A DNA stretch of 64,000 nucleotides from Solea solea (GCF_958295425.1 NC_081149.1:20450753-20514752); one strand, 5' to 3'. Counted from the first letter of the stretch, positions 1 to 12,158 are shown. Numbers and translations are program-made. Notes: generated by a model from the letters alone, not told the origin.

Positions 1-115
1 AAAGACAGGTCATTATTGTTGATTTTATGAGTTTATGTGCATGTTTCATCTGCAGAAATGTGACTGAACCCACGTGAGAGGTTTTACAAGTCTGTGTGAG
101 TGTGCACATGCGTAC

Positions 116-3100
116 CTTGTTCTCCTCATCCACCTGCCTCTTGAGCTCATCCACCTGCAGGGCGAGCGAGGCCTTCAGCCTGCTCGCCTGCGTCAGCTTA
201 CTCTGCGCGTCTTCCAACTCCCGGCTCAGATCATTATTCTCCACTTCACACACAAAAAACAATATCAAAACACTAGTAGATGAGACTATGAGAAGCATGA
301 CTAAACTGTGTTGGTGTGTTCTCACCAGTCAGGTGGATTTTGGTGGAGTTGAGCTCAGTCTGAGTGCGCTCCAGCTCAGCCAGGCGAGCGTTGGCCTCTG
401 CCAGGTTGTCTTCCAGCTTATGAGCGTGGACCTCAGAGTTCATCTACAGACACAGAGGCAAAAAGCACAACAGTTTACAAGTTCACATTCCTGTCGGATG
501 TCATTTGTTGATGGAGTTAACCAGACAAATGACTTTATACTTTTGCTTTCTGTGTGGTCTCTATGGTGACGCTTAGATCTTCGATCTCAGCCTTCATGCT
601 CATTTTGTCCTTCTCCAGTTTGACTTTCAGCCTGGTCAGGTTCTCCAGCTGCTCGCCCAGCTCTGCCATCACGTCTGAGTGCTTCTTTCTCAGCCCGGCC
701 GCTGTGGCCTCTGACTGGAGCGCAGCCTCCTCCAGCTCCCGCCTCAGCTTCAGTAGTTCCGTCTCCCGCTTCCTGTTCTGCTCGATCTGATGAAAGGTGG
801 CGCAGACGTAGAGATGAACAGGGCAGAGATGATTTTAGAGTTGTGTGCTAAGGCTAAGACTCACAGCTGTCTGTAGCACACTCACCTGTGACACGGTGGC
901 TCCTCCAGCCTCCTCCAGCCTGTCACTGAGATCCTCCAGATCTCGAGACAGCTCGGCCCTCTGCTTCTCAACCTGTCAGAGAACAGTGTTGACTGTCATA
1001 TCCCACGTTTCAGCTTATTTATATTTATAATTATTTATATTTTGTGATGGCCGTTTTATGTCTTTTCTATCTTATAACGGCTGAAAAGATGGATGTTAAA
1101 ATGTATACCTTAGCTCTCATGGCTCGTTCGGCCTCCAGCTCCTCCTCCAGCTCCTCAATGCGGCCCTGAAAGAAAGAGATGCAACGTGATACCAACAAAA
1201 TAATGCCATTTTTTTAAAATCATTACACACCACAATGAGGTGTCAGAGGCCAGCAATGTCATAAGCCGTAATACAACTGTAAACAATTGGAGAAAAACAA
1301 CATACACAAGCTAATTATCAGTTTGCAACATTTGCTAAAGTTAAACTAAAAGCTGCTGCCATTGGCCTGGAGGGTATTTGGTCATTAGCCGGGAGTTTTG
1401 GGCAAATTAAAATGATGTCCTGATGATGGTGATAGAGGACATGTTGGTTGGGAGTTACACACGGTTTACTAAATCATGCGTCGTCCAACAGTCGCTGAAA
1501 CACTTGTACCTGGTGCTCTTTGAGCTTGCGGCTAAGCATGGAGCTCAGAGCTTGTTCGTCTTCCATCTTGGAGTTCATGTTGCTGATTTCAAAGTCTCTC
1601 CTAGAAGAACACAGAGAGAGAGACGATGCATACATGAATAAGGAGCTGCATAAGAGTTTCCTGTGGGTAAAAATGTAGAGATGATGTGTGCGTGTGTGTG
1701 GGGGTCTCACTTCTTGATGACCTCCTCCAGATCGACCTTTGCATTCTCCATCTCGTTCAAGTTCTCTATGGTCATCCTCAGGTCTCCTTCTGCCTTCCTC
1801 CGTGCCTTTTCCACCTCTGCCCTGATCCTCTTCTCCTGCTCCCAGCTGTCCTCAAGCTATACATATATGTACATAGATACACAAGGTCTTAAAGAGTCTT
1901 TCAGACAAACGTATCAAGTCTTTCTGTGCAGGACTCTTGTACCTCGTTCACTTGGGTGTTAAGCCTGCTGTTGGTCTTAGTTAGATGGTTGACTTTGTCT
2001 TCCTCTGTCTGGAGATCCTCCAGGGTTTTCTGAATAAATTATGAATATTATACATGAATTGTTTTGCTATTAAAGTCATAATAATATGTCATTGTAAATA
2101 TAAACTTAGTGTTCACGGTTGGTCTACCTGTTGCAGGTCCTCCAGGGCTCTCTTTTCCTTCTGCAGTTTGGCGACTTGGTCGTCCCTCTGGCTCAGGTCA
2201 CCTGTCAGAGTCCGCACTTTGTAGTCCAGACCCTAAACACAACATTGAACAAAAATCTAATAATTAAATCAAACATTTACACAAGTGTCGTCCCCCCCAT
2301 CCAGCCTCATCCTCCTCCCCTTTACCTGTTTCTCCTTCTCCGTCTTGGCCACTGTGGACTCCAGAGACTCCAGGTCTCTCTTCAGCTCAGTCAGTTCCCC
2401 CTCCAGCTGCCTCCTCTGGCCATGAAGAGAAGCTGCGTTGCCCTCTTCTTCCTCCAGGCGCTCACGCAGATCCTTAAATTCACAGCTTTTGTTAACACAA
2501 GGTCAAATCGCTTTATCCATGTTTTTCAAGATGTATAATCCAAAAGCACATGGCAAGTTGTGGCTGTGATCTTGTGGTCCCTTCATATAAACATCCCCTG
2601 ATTAATATTATTGTCAGTCATCAGTTATTGATTGTTCACTATTAGAGGTAAATTACCTGCAGTGACTCCTCCAGCTGGACCTTTTGGTGCATCAGCTGGG
2701 TACAGCGCTCCTCAGCATCACCTAGCGTGTCCTGCTCCTGCAGAGAGAGAGACACATACGTGAATGCAGTGCATCTCTGTGTGTTTGCCAGTGACATTTG
2801 TATTTAGTTTGTTATACTTTGACAGGCAGCAGCATCACATTTATTCACTATATATCTCAGGCCCATGATAGATATGCAGATAGCAACTGATTGATCTTTG
2901 TGTACCGAACCACCCTCTTGAGACAAGTGAAGTGATTTTTTGTGGAGTATCAGTCTTAACACTCCCTAATGCACATGTGTCAAACTGGTGGCCCGGGGGC
3001 CACATGTGGCCCTCCTATCAATTGCATGCGGCCCGCCCACCACTGTGCGAGGTGATGGAATAGAGACAGAATATAAGACCAAATGTATTGGCTGGCAATA

Positions 3101-3953
3101 TTTTTTATAATAGTAATAAGACATTCGGTTGTAATCATTGCTTTATTAAATGTATTACACTCAACATGAAATGACATATATTTAAGCTGTTTTAATCACA
3201 ATTATCCTCGTCATTATTTGCTAAATTTTAATTCTCTGTTTTTGTGCATCATGAATATGTTTTTATTTTGAATCATTTTATATCAAAACAAGCACTTTTA
3301 CTTTGCAATTCTGTTTGCAATTCATAATGAATATCTTATATTGACCACTGGCTACTAAATAGTTGTTTTTTCCACTTTTTTCCTCTATGTCGGCCCCCGC
3401 TTGACCAGACTAGATGCTCATTGGCCCCCAGGTCATTTGAGTTTGACACCCCTGCTCTAATGTATCAATATCATCATATTGGGTCTAACTAGCATTTGTT
3501 CAAAGATACAATTTCTACACTGGTTTTTATCCACTTTCCCTTTATCCGTACAAAATGGATTGATCGATTCATGCAAACACACACAGTCTCTGCAACACTT
3601 TCTTATGCAGTTTAACTCTATTTCCATAAAGGGTGAACTGGTAGAATCGACATTTTCATTGTGTTTCTATATTAATGATTTAAAAGCTGCAATGGCATGT
3701 AGCTTATGTAGCATGTGTGCACACTAACTCGCTCACTACTGTATGATCCGAGTCCCATTATGTGCCCGTGTGCACTTACTGCAGCCAGGGCCAGGGTTAG
3801 GTCGCTCTTCTCCTGTGACAGAGTGACCATCTTCCCCTCAAGATCTTTGATCTTGCCCTCCAGCCCCTTGACCTTCTCCACTGACTCCCTCAGCTCCTCT
3901 TCCTTGGCCTTGAAAATCTCCTCCTGGCGGGCGACCATGAGAAGGGGCTTCAC
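116..3953 (-). other. myh16: myh16 exons 21-32: proximal coiled-coil rod (S2)
   Basis: Exons: 3780-3953, 2657-2737, 2326-2472, 2128-2232, 1943-2029, 1711-1856, 1510-1600, 1109-1165, 886-972, 541-786, 326-443, 116-243. The rod begins near the conserved proline of VKPLL (residue about 830). Heptad-rich, highly charged sequence follows with no proline, such as [37 protein letters not shown] and ALRKKH-like [17 protein letters not shown]. These segments match the S2 and early light-meromyosin rod of muscle myosins. The last visible exon ends at [13 protein letters not shown] with a GT donor at 115-114, so further exons must lie to the left. Exon 30 ends at a weak GTATAA donor; the phase supports it but it departs from consensus. 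Confidence 0.88.
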
Positions 3954-6900
3954 CTGTGGGAGACATGGTGATGATGATGATGATGATGATGATGATAAAG
4001 GTAATCTATCATTCATCAAGCAGGGAAAAAGTCAACGTTTTACCTTTGTGTAAAGTTTCCACCAGCCCCAGAAGCGTAACTGGAGGAACTTCCTGACATT
4101 ACGCTGGATGGCCATCAGTGCAATTCTGCATCACCCACACAGAGAGACGCGGTTAGAGAAGTGAGTCACTGTCACGAGAACCCACTCTAAAAACACCAAC
4201 ACACACTGACCGTCTGTCCACCATCTTCTTAAACTCGATCCTCATCAGAGTTCCTCTGAGTTGAGACTGCAGCAAGGTTATGATCCTCGCCAGCCGCTCG
4301 TCACGCATGTCCTCCAGCTTTGCCAGGACGCCTGCACGGAAAAACACCTGGAGAGGGAAATGTAAAATATTGACATTGTGATTTCATTTATATTATGAAA
4401 GTATCTCAAAATTGTCCTTAAGTGAAGCACGTGAGTGACTGTAACTATCTGCTGTTGGTGTCAGCAGTGTGTGTCACTTGTACAAATACGGCTGATGTAC
4501 CTTGCTGTGACCGATGCGGTACTCCATATTATCCAGACCAACAGAGCCCAGGATGAACTCAGAGGCCTTCTTGTTGTCAACAAACCCTTTTGGGATAACG
4601 TTGGGGTTGAGAATACAGTACCTAGAAGACAAGAGGAGGAGGAGAACAACAAAAGAACAGTTCATAAAATCCCTCAAAATATATCCCATGTTAAGTTATG
4701 TTTCTAAAATGGAGGCAGCTAAAAGCACTTTGTACGCAGTGTCATGTAAAAGCGTCAAACCACCTCTTTATGGCCTGAAATGCAACATTAGTGCAGTTGA
4801 AGAAAATGGAGATGCCACTCAAGTTACAGAGATCAATGTAAAAGTCATTGGGTCAGACCTTTGTTTGAATTCTGGATACTGTAATCTATTGGGGAATCCT
4901 TTCCTGCAGATACGAATCCCCTCTAAGACGCCGTTACAGGCTAACTGGTGCAAGATCAGGTGATTATCTGTAACACCTGTGAAAATGAAACACACACACA
5001 CACACACAGAGAGAGAATGTGACTAACAAGCCCAAAAATCATTAACTTTCATCAGCGTATTTCACGGGAAAACATGTAACTATGACCTTAGCATTGTGAC
5101 ACGTTCATTTATTTTTATTGAACCACACAGTGGTGTGAGGCAGCATTGGTTTAGCAAGAAGTGAGTGAGAGAGGAGTGCCATTTACTGTAAATGAGCTGC
5201 CCTTGGTAAAAGAGTGGCTCTGCCTGGAGTGCGACTAATATATTGCCTTCAGCTGATCACAGCTGGGGCATATATCTATCTAACATAAATAGCAATAACT
5301 GGCTGATGGCACTAAATAATAATTGGTGAATAATAGTTATTCAAAAAAATGCTGATGCCAAAACTGGCTTGATTAATTATTATACATAAATCGAACATCA
5401 CACACACTCTCTGACCTGACTTCTTGAACTCGTTGGGTATGATGCAGCGGACAAAGTGTGGAGCAGTGCTTCGCAGAGTGCTCATCAGTTTGTTCAGCTG
5501 TTCCTGTTGAGCAGAGATAAACTGTATGAAGTTAATGGACACCTGTGAGTGTGTGAGTCTGTTGGTGATATTTGTGGTTTCACTGGTGTGTCATGTGTGT
5601 TTTGATGGTTGGTTCGGACTTGAGTGAGGTTGTGTTGTGTGTGTGTTGACAGTTTTTTCTGATGTCCAATGTGCTTGTTAACTTTCAGGCAGAATCAAAT
5701 GTGCATGTCCGTGTCTCCGTGAGTTACCCTGTAGACGTTGGAGACTGTTTGGAAGGAAGATCCTTTTTTCTGCTTCTTGGTCCCTGCAGTGCCCTCCTCC
5801 TCTTTGAAGAGCAGAGCCAGCAGGGGCATGGAGGACTTCTGGAAGAGACCCACCACTGTCTCGTTCAGAGGGTCTTTGTTCTTCTCGAGCCAGCCGGTGA
5901 TGTTGTAACCCACCTGTGAAAGGCACAAACCGCTGAAGTGAATCAATTTCATTTAAGTGCACAAAGTAAACACAAACACATGCGCTTGCCCCCGAGTGTC
6001 TCCTTGTGTAGGGACATGTCAGATGTTCCAACAGTGGTCCAGTACTCACAGTGCCAGCATAGTGCACCAGTTCAAAGTGGGCCTCGGCTCCTTTCTTTCC
6101 AGCTTTTGGCTTGAGGAAGTTGGACTTGCCCAGGTGGTTGTCATACAAAGATGCTTTGAAGGTCCCGTCTGTCGCCTTTGGAAACACACACTGTTCCTCC
6201 AGGAGGGAGAAAATCCCCATAGGCTGGAGAGACGTGATGTAAAAAGAGAAAGACAGTGAATGATGCAGAACATCCATGTTTGTGTGCTTCATGCCGACTG
6301 TGTATTCGTGAGCGCGTTACCCTTTCCAGCAGGTCGATACAGGCCTGCAGGTCCAGACCAAAGTCAATGAAGACCCAGTCGATTCCCTCCTTCTTGTACT
6401 CTTCTTGCTCCAGCACAAACATGTGGTGGTTGAAGAACTGCTGCAGCTTCTCGTTGGTGAAGTTGATGCACAGCTGCTCAAAGCTGTTGAACTGGAGAAA
6501 TAGAAATCGACAGAGGTGAGGTGGATTTTATTAATATTAGGTGACCTGAAGTACAGCATACACACAAATATCTCAGCCAATAAATCCATGTGTATCTCAC
6601 CTCGAAGATCTCAAAGCCAGCAATGTCCAGTACTCCTATGAAGTACTGACGCTGCATCTTGGTGTCCAGGGTCCTATTGATGCGGGTCACCATCCATTTA
6701 AACATGCGGTCATAGATGGCTTTTGCCAGAGCACCGATGGAGTACACGCACTGGTCCTGGTTCTGACCTGAGGTCAGATATTGGACAGTGGGTGTGTGCA
6801 TTTGTTGAACAGTCTTTGTTCCCAATATTTTAATAACTGAACCGTGTCTTTGTATTACCTTTGGTCACAAACTCATTGCCGACCTTGACCCTGGGGCGCG

Positions 6901-9900
6901 TTATGCCCTTCTGCAACTCCCCAGAGTTGATGGCCATGAGGTGGGCGACTTTGTCAGCCACTTTGAGAAGGAAATGATAATGAATGAAATGATCACAACA
7001 AGTGTGGCTGAAATAAGGCGCACAGATATAAACTGGGACATGGTCAGGGTAGAGAGAGTTGAAGATAAAGAGACATGTTAATGTACAGAAAGTGAAAAAG
7101 AGGGAGGGCTTTTTATACCCTCGCTGGAATCCACATCAGCCTGTTCCTCTCTCGGTTTCTGTTTGAACTTCATGTTGCCGAAGTGCATTATGCCTCCAGT
7201 CAGCTTGTAGATGCTCATCTTCTCTTCAGGAGTGAAGCCCAGAACATCAAAGGCCTCCTGTGGGCGCATGAGCACAGAGAGAGAGAGAAGAGGAGATCAT
7301 TAGTGCCGAACACCACAGTCATGAAGACATGGAGAGACAGCAGCACTTTGAACGGGCTAATCGACGTACTGCACATGAGCAGATTTCTAATTCATGGTAT
7401 CACAGTTTTTGAAATCAATACACAGCGTGGTAAAAACCAGCTGACGCGAGGAAGCTCTGAGACGAGACATGAGAGAAGAAGGTGTTGACTGACATCAGTG
7501 AGCAGCAGCTCCTCTCCGTCATCCATGTTGTCCACCACAGTCACTCCCTGGCAAACCCACACATACTGTTTGGGGTCTGGGCTCAGCAACAGCGCCTCTG
7601 GAAAACACAGTCATTATCATCATCAACAACACAATAATAATGCGTCGCCCTGAAGGAAAACCACACAGTTGAATGGATGCTACTATGGTATCACTTGGAT
7701 CAGTGTTTCTCCTGGAGCTTCACCCACAGACCTGAATATGTATTTATTTTCTAATTGATCTTTTAATTGATTTAAATTCATTCTATGCTACAATAATCAC
7801 TTTATTTCACCCTTACACTGGCAGTGGAAATTAGACATGTCAACAAGTGTGTATGAATGTGCTACATTCAGAACTTAAAGCCTGTTCACCCATTCACTTC
7901 TTACTACCCCAGTTGCTTCATTGCTCTTTATAAACCATATGTTTAAACTGTTTATTTATGATCAATTAATGGCGGCGCAGCTCTCTGTGTCTCACCTATG
8001 AGCTCTGGCTTCCTTCCAGAAAGGAGTTGGTAGAAGATGTGGTATCCTCTCTCTGCGGCCTGCTGGGAAATCACTCTTGATTTCTCTAGGAGATCTGATT
8101 TACAAACACACAAAGACAGAGGGGGGGACAAAACACAGCAGACACATCGTTACATAAACAGTTTATGAGGATCCACTTATCGTAATTATTTTGCACATGC
8201 TAATGTTGGTTTTACAGAATGATATCTAGTCTTATTGGATGAAACATAGTAGCAGTAAAAGAATAAAACCATCAAAGCCACTCACAAGTCTCAATATCAG
8301 CACCAGCCAGCTTAGTTGTTGGCCCGAAGTGGATGCGAATGAACTTTCCCTGAAACAAAACGCAGACCCATAAAACTGATCATGACTGTCTTTATGATTT
8401 GTACTATTTTGGTGTGGGTGTCCTTTATTTTACTGATGTGAGCCATGTTTCTGTGTGTGCGTCCTTACAAAGCGTGAGGAGTTGTTGTTCCTGATGGTCT
8501 TGGCGTTGCCGAATGCCTCCAGCACCGGGTTAGCCTGAATGATCTGGTCCTCCAAAGAGCCCTGAGAAGAGAGGACAGAACATTATTTAAGACGCATGAG
8601 TTAATACAGAAATCCAGAGGCCAGGGTATTCTGCATGACCGTCTGTAGGTCAACAGGTCACGCTCCAAAAACTATATTGGACCTACAATTTGAAGCTGTC
8701 GATCAGAAAGTGGAATACTGCTGTGTATCATCGTTTTTATTTTAAGAACATCAGTGTTTAGGGGTCTGCAACATTTAGGATGAAAGGAGACATTTTTGTC
8801 CCCTCTAAAACACAGAATTATATTGACCTAGTCCTTTCATTGTTTGTATAAATTAAAAGTAACACACTTCCAAATAAATGCACAGGGAGTTGACTCTTGA
8901 AGTTATTCATATGCATTTAAACTACATGGATGTGTAAAAATGCACTTGCCTTGGAGTCTGAGGCTTTGCTCCCAGAGGCTCCAACATTGGCAAAGTACTG
9001 GATAACCTTCTTAGTGTTCTCAGTCTTGCCAGCACCGGATTCTCCACTAGAGGAAATTCACCAAAAAGGAATTAGTAACAGGGACACATGCGGACTACAT
9101 GGTATACAACCTCTTTTATAGATTAGTTGATTACTGAAAGAAACTCACGTGATCAGCATAGACTGGTTCTCATGCTCTGCAGCGTCGGGGCATACAGGGG
9201 GCAGGAGAGGAGAGAAACAAAGAGACAGTGTGCGTGAGGTGAGATTAATTACTGCTGATTTCCCTCAGAGTAGATCAGTGGACTGCTGATGTTCTCTGTC
9301 AGCACTGGCAGCATCACAGGCAGCTGTCAGCTGTCCCCCGGTGCCACATAATGGCCTGTAAAGTATTTTTCTATTCCCTGAACAAATCATCGCAAGCTGC
9401 AATAATTACAAACCTCCAGCAACTGCCCCACTCCCTCTTTCCACAGAGTATAACTGTGTGATTACCAAATCACCACATACCACTTGCATGTTTACCTCGC
9501 TTTACCAACTTTGGCTCGCTCCCCTCACTCATCGATGACCTGTGATTGACTGAAATGTCCTCCCTCCCTTTGGTCCTTAAAGTCCCCCCTCTGTGTCTGT
9601 CTCCCTCCATGTCTTCCATTGTATTTTATTCTATTCTATTTTATTCTATTCCCTGCAATGTCCTCACCCATCATCATGTCATGGTAAGCGTTGTCAGAGA
9701 CGGAGAAGAGGTGAGGAGGGACTTCGTTGCGTTTCTTCCCCTTGTACATCTGGGCCACTTTAGCACCGTAGACGGGCAGCCATTTGTACGGGTTGATGGT
9801 CACGCAGAAGAGGCCGGAATACGTCTTCATGTGGGAGGGGAGAAATGAAAAGGTGTGAGGTTTGCGCCAGAATAGTTGCTGAACAATGAAAGAGAGAAAC

Positions 9901-11069
9901 GCCTGGTTCAATAAGACAGAAAAGACCACAATGCATGGATCTATAATACATTTTTTTTTGGGATGAGTTTATTATAAATGAAATGTCTTTTATTCTAAAT
10001 CTGCTTTCTACTTGCCAAGATGTTTACATAATTACTTATGGGCCTACTTTTGTACTGATTGAATGTTTCTCTCCAAAAGAGTTTGGGGACTTGTAAGAGC
10101 ACTATAAAACATTTAAGCTACAATTTCTTTTTACCAAATGAATGCTGCAGTGGCTTAATATCCTCGATAACTGTCTGTAGGATCTAAGATCTAAAAATAC
10201 TGGATCCTACATTTGCCACACGACAACTCAGCAAGTTGTAGACCATAAACTGGGTTAGTACTGACAAGGGCCTTTCTGCATGTCCCCATCGTGTGTGTGT
10301 GTGTGTGGTTTTTCTAGTCCTGGGATCATTGGACACCCATAGGTGTGAATGTGAGTGTAAATGGTTGTTTGTCTCTGTGTCCCTGTGATGGACCGGTGAC
10401 CTGTCCAGGCTATACCCCACCTTTCACCCCATCTCAGCTGGGATTGGCATCAGCAGCCCCTCCAACCCTCATGTGGAGGATAAAGCAGTAGACAATGAGT
10501 GATGGACTGAGTATGCTTATACTGCTTGAGCTAAATCAACTTCTTATGTGTAGAATAGGTGTAAAACCCCTTTAGTAACCCGTTAATGTGGCTGAACCTG
10601 AACTAACTGTGTTGAGTTGAGTGACGGGCTTACATAGATCCTCATGCTGACGTAGCGGCTGCGCAGGTTTTCCATGACACTGGCCTCATTGAGGAAAGTG
10701 AGGTTGGCCATGTCGCAGGCTTGGTAGAACTTGGGAGGATTCATCTGCTGAATATCATCCTTCTTCACACTCACAGTCTAATGAGAGGAACAACAATCAC
10801 TGTGTCAACATTTCAATCACGATTAAGTGAATGTCGAGGACAAAATGCTTCAGTCTCACTGTGTTCTTGGAGGTCTTGACGGTGACTTTGTCCCCGTCGT
10901 CAGACTGAATCTCCCCAGCGATGAAAGCCTCCTTCTCATCTTTGACCCAGCAGGAGCGCTTGATGTCGTATGGTTTGTTCATGACATCCATCCGCTCCTT
11001 TTCTGACGGAACCAGGAACGGCATGGGATCCACATCGTCCCCGCACTCTCCTTTATACCCACCTGGCAT
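116..11069 (-). CDS. myh16: Myosin heavy chain 16 (masticatory/superfast class II muscle myosin), partial: 3' end off the left edge
   Basis: This is a sarcomeric class II myosin heavy chain, the actin-based motor of thick filaments. I rebuilt 32 coding exons on the minus strand. They join into 1316 codons with no stop or frame break: SH3-like N-terminus, motor, two light-chain sites, and the first 490 or so residues of the coiled-coil rod. The last 600 or so rod residues lie beyond position 1. The start ATG (11067-11069) opens [10 protein letters not shown] and follows a good acceptor at 11084. Assignment to MYH16 rather than another muscle paralog rests on the head-to-head smurf1 neighbour, as at human 7q22.1, and on a divergent motor with its own intron positions; MYH7B or another class II gene is less likely. 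The human gene is a pseudogene, but this copy looks functional as far as seen. Class recognition is near certain; the paralog is inferred. Confidence 0.9.
2972..3454. mobile_element. Non-autonomous hAT-like DNA transposon (MITE) in myh16 intron 21
   Basis: The 483-bp segment starts CACATGTGTCAAAC and ends in the complement of CAGGGGTGTCAAAC, which gives imperfect 14-bp terminal inverted repeats. Both ends run on into similar GGCC-rich stretches (GGTGGCCCGGGGGCC and GGCCCCCAGGTCA). It is flanked by CCCTAATG (2964-2971) and CTCTAATG (3455-3462), an 8-bp duplication with one mismatch. The 8-bp duplication and the end sequence resemble hAT elements common in vertebrates. The interior is AT-rich with no transposase, so it is a dead or non-autonomous copy. 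Confidence 0.75.
3968..3996. repeat. (GAT)n microsatellite in a myh16 intron
   Basis: About nine tandem GAT units lie just upstream of the acceptor of exon 21, within the short intron between exons 20 and 21. No coding role. Confidence 0.9.
7598..7995. other. myh16 intron 8, nothing recognised
   Basis: A 398-bp intron between exons 8 and 9. It is AT-rich with no repeat, RNA or coding signal I can support. Confidence 0.6.
10326..10510. repeat. Dispersed fish repeat fragment (LINE/SINE 3'-tail type) in myh16 intron 2
   Basis: The run GTGTGAATGTGAGTGTAAAT, followed by GATGGACCGGTGACCTGTCC, then a CCCC-rich block and TCAGCTGGGATTGGCATCAG, closely resembles a very common teleost dispersed repeat. 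That repeat usually ends in a GGATGGATGG tail, and this copy is diverged there. I recall it as an L2-like LINE/SINE tail but cannot confirm the family without a repeat library. A (GT)n run at 10300-10317 precedes it. Confidence 0.6.
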
Positions 11070-11083
11070 AGCTGCTGCTTCTC
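11070..11083 (-). other. myh16: myh16 5'UTR portion of the first coding exon
   Basis: On the minus strand the acceptor TGTGTGCAG is followed by 14 nt (GAGAAGCAGCAGCT) and then the start ATG. This is the usual muscle-myosin arrangement, in which the start codon lies in a downstream exon after non-coding leader exons. Confidence 0.6.
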
Positions 11084-11214
11084 CTGCACACACCAACTGA
11101 CCAGCTCACTCACCCACTGCCTGACTGACTGACTGCTGCAGAGAGAGGCTGAGAGATGGATAGAAAGTGGAAATAGAGGTTTTACAAGTAGCGAGAGGAA
11201 GACTTTGTACACAC

Positions 11215-11279
11215 CTTGGAGAAAGAGGTGAGATGTCCTCAAGAAAACTCCAAGTCCAGTTGCCTACTATCTACACACC
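11215..11279 (-). other. Possible second non-coding leader exon of myh16
   Basis: On the minus strand a segment is bounded by an acceptor-like TGTATCCTCAG at 11280 and a donor-like CTCCAAG|GTGTGT at 11215. It has no coding signal. Other leader structures are possible. Confidence 0.3.
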
Positions 11280-11359
11280 TGAGGATACAATGACCTGGAT
11301 AACCTTCACAGACATAGCGAGAGGAAGGACAGTGTCCAGTAGTTCAGTAAAATACTCAC

Positions 11360-11395
11360 CAACGCAGGAGGCCGAGGTTCTCCAAGGATGAATAT
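11360..11395 (-). other. Probable first non-coding exon of myh16
   Basis: About 30 nt downstream of a TATA box on the minus strand, the sequence reaches a strong donor, CTGCGTTG|GTGAGTATT (exon end at 11360). This fits the short untranslated first exon typical of muscle myosin genes. The exact transcription start is inferred. Confidence 0.45.
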
Positions 11396-11420
11396 GGGTG
11401 TGTTTATTGAAGTCATGCTC

Positions 11421-11427
11421 TTATATA
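11421..11427 (-). promoter_or_regulatory. TATA box of the myh16 promoter
   Basis: TATATAA on the minus strand, inside CTGATATATAAGAGC. It is about 60 bp upstream of a strong splice donor and 350 bp upstream of the start ATG. Further upstream are a MEF2-like AT-rich site (CTAAAATCAG near 11459-11468, one mismatch to consensus) and an E-box CAGTTG at 11547-11552. Both site types are common in muscle promoters, so their co-occurrence supports the call without proving it. Confidence 0.5.
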
Positions 11428-12055
11428 TCAGGGCCCCCCTCTTGATATGGTCATGACTCTAAAATCAGCCATCACCCTGAGGCCTCATCCCTCTGATATG
11501 CCTGGCAGCTCCGGATCTGGGAATTCTTCAGTCTTCTGTCTGCCTCCAGTTGCGGTTTCCCCTGGAAAGTCATCAAACAGACAGAAGGCGTCTCCTTTGC
11601 CTCGCCCCTCATCACTCGATCTGTCTTCTCCATCCCTCTGCTCATGCGTTCACCTCGATTTTCATCCAGCCGTGCCTGTGCTCTCTACCCTCACTTGCTT
11701 TTGCTCTGTTTCCTGATGGGATTTGGGATGAGTAAGACAGTTTAAATTAAAACCACTGACACACAGAGAGGGAGTGGGCTTTTTTTTTAATGCTAATATC
11801 ATTTTTATTTTCAAAAGAAAACTCATTTATTGCTCTACTCTCTGCTCAATCCCATTATGTTTCAAAAATCTTTCTGGTTGTTGTTTTTTAAATGTTCTTT
11901 TAAGTGCCTTGGGTGTTCTGAAAGGTGCTTATAAATATAATGTATTATTAATATTGTTATCTAGTAAATCTATTGATGTAAGTTGAATTACTCCCAGCCC
12001 ATAGAGATCATGGTCCCTTTAAAGAGTCAGCCATTAGAAATTTGGGAAGATACAT

Positions 12056-12158
12056 TTATATTATATCATATTATATTATATTATATTATATAAGCGGTAG
12101 ATGAGGAAAGCGGTAGATGATGACTGATATTATATTATATTATATTATATTATATTAT
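12056..12158. repeat. Paired ATATT arrays around a 14-bp direct duplication
   Basis: Two blocks of (ATATT)n flank a short unique spacer. In the spacer AAGCGGTAGATGA occurs twice, 17 bp apart. It looks like a compound minisatellite that grew by slippage. Confidence 0.7.

Larger units (their letters stand above)
4044..11069 (-). other. myh16: myh16 exons 1-20: motor domain and neck
   Basis: Exons in transcript order: 10860-11069, 10634-10777, 9668-9824, 9149-9176, 8950-9046, 8469-8561, 8286-8349, 7996-8094, 7494-7597, 7119-7257, 6859-6960, 6601-6767, 6321-6491, 6050-6223, 5728-5913, 5416-5503, 4859-4976, 4501-4621, 4211-4347, 4044-4125. Landmarks by predicted residue: P-loop GESGAGKT 181-188, switch I NNNSSRF 237-243, switch II DIAGFE 460-465, lysine-rich loop 2 about 620-636, actin-interface [10 protein letters not shown] encoded by exon 16, and the reactive cysteines SH2 C688 and SH1 C698 in [11 protein letters not shown]. 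Exon 19 carries the essential light-chain IQ helix. Exon 20 carries the regulatory light-chain site with the FWGWWKLY hook. All ATPase motifs are intact. Exon 5 ends at a GC donor (AAG|GCAAGT); the other junctions are GT-AG. Confidence 0.9.
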
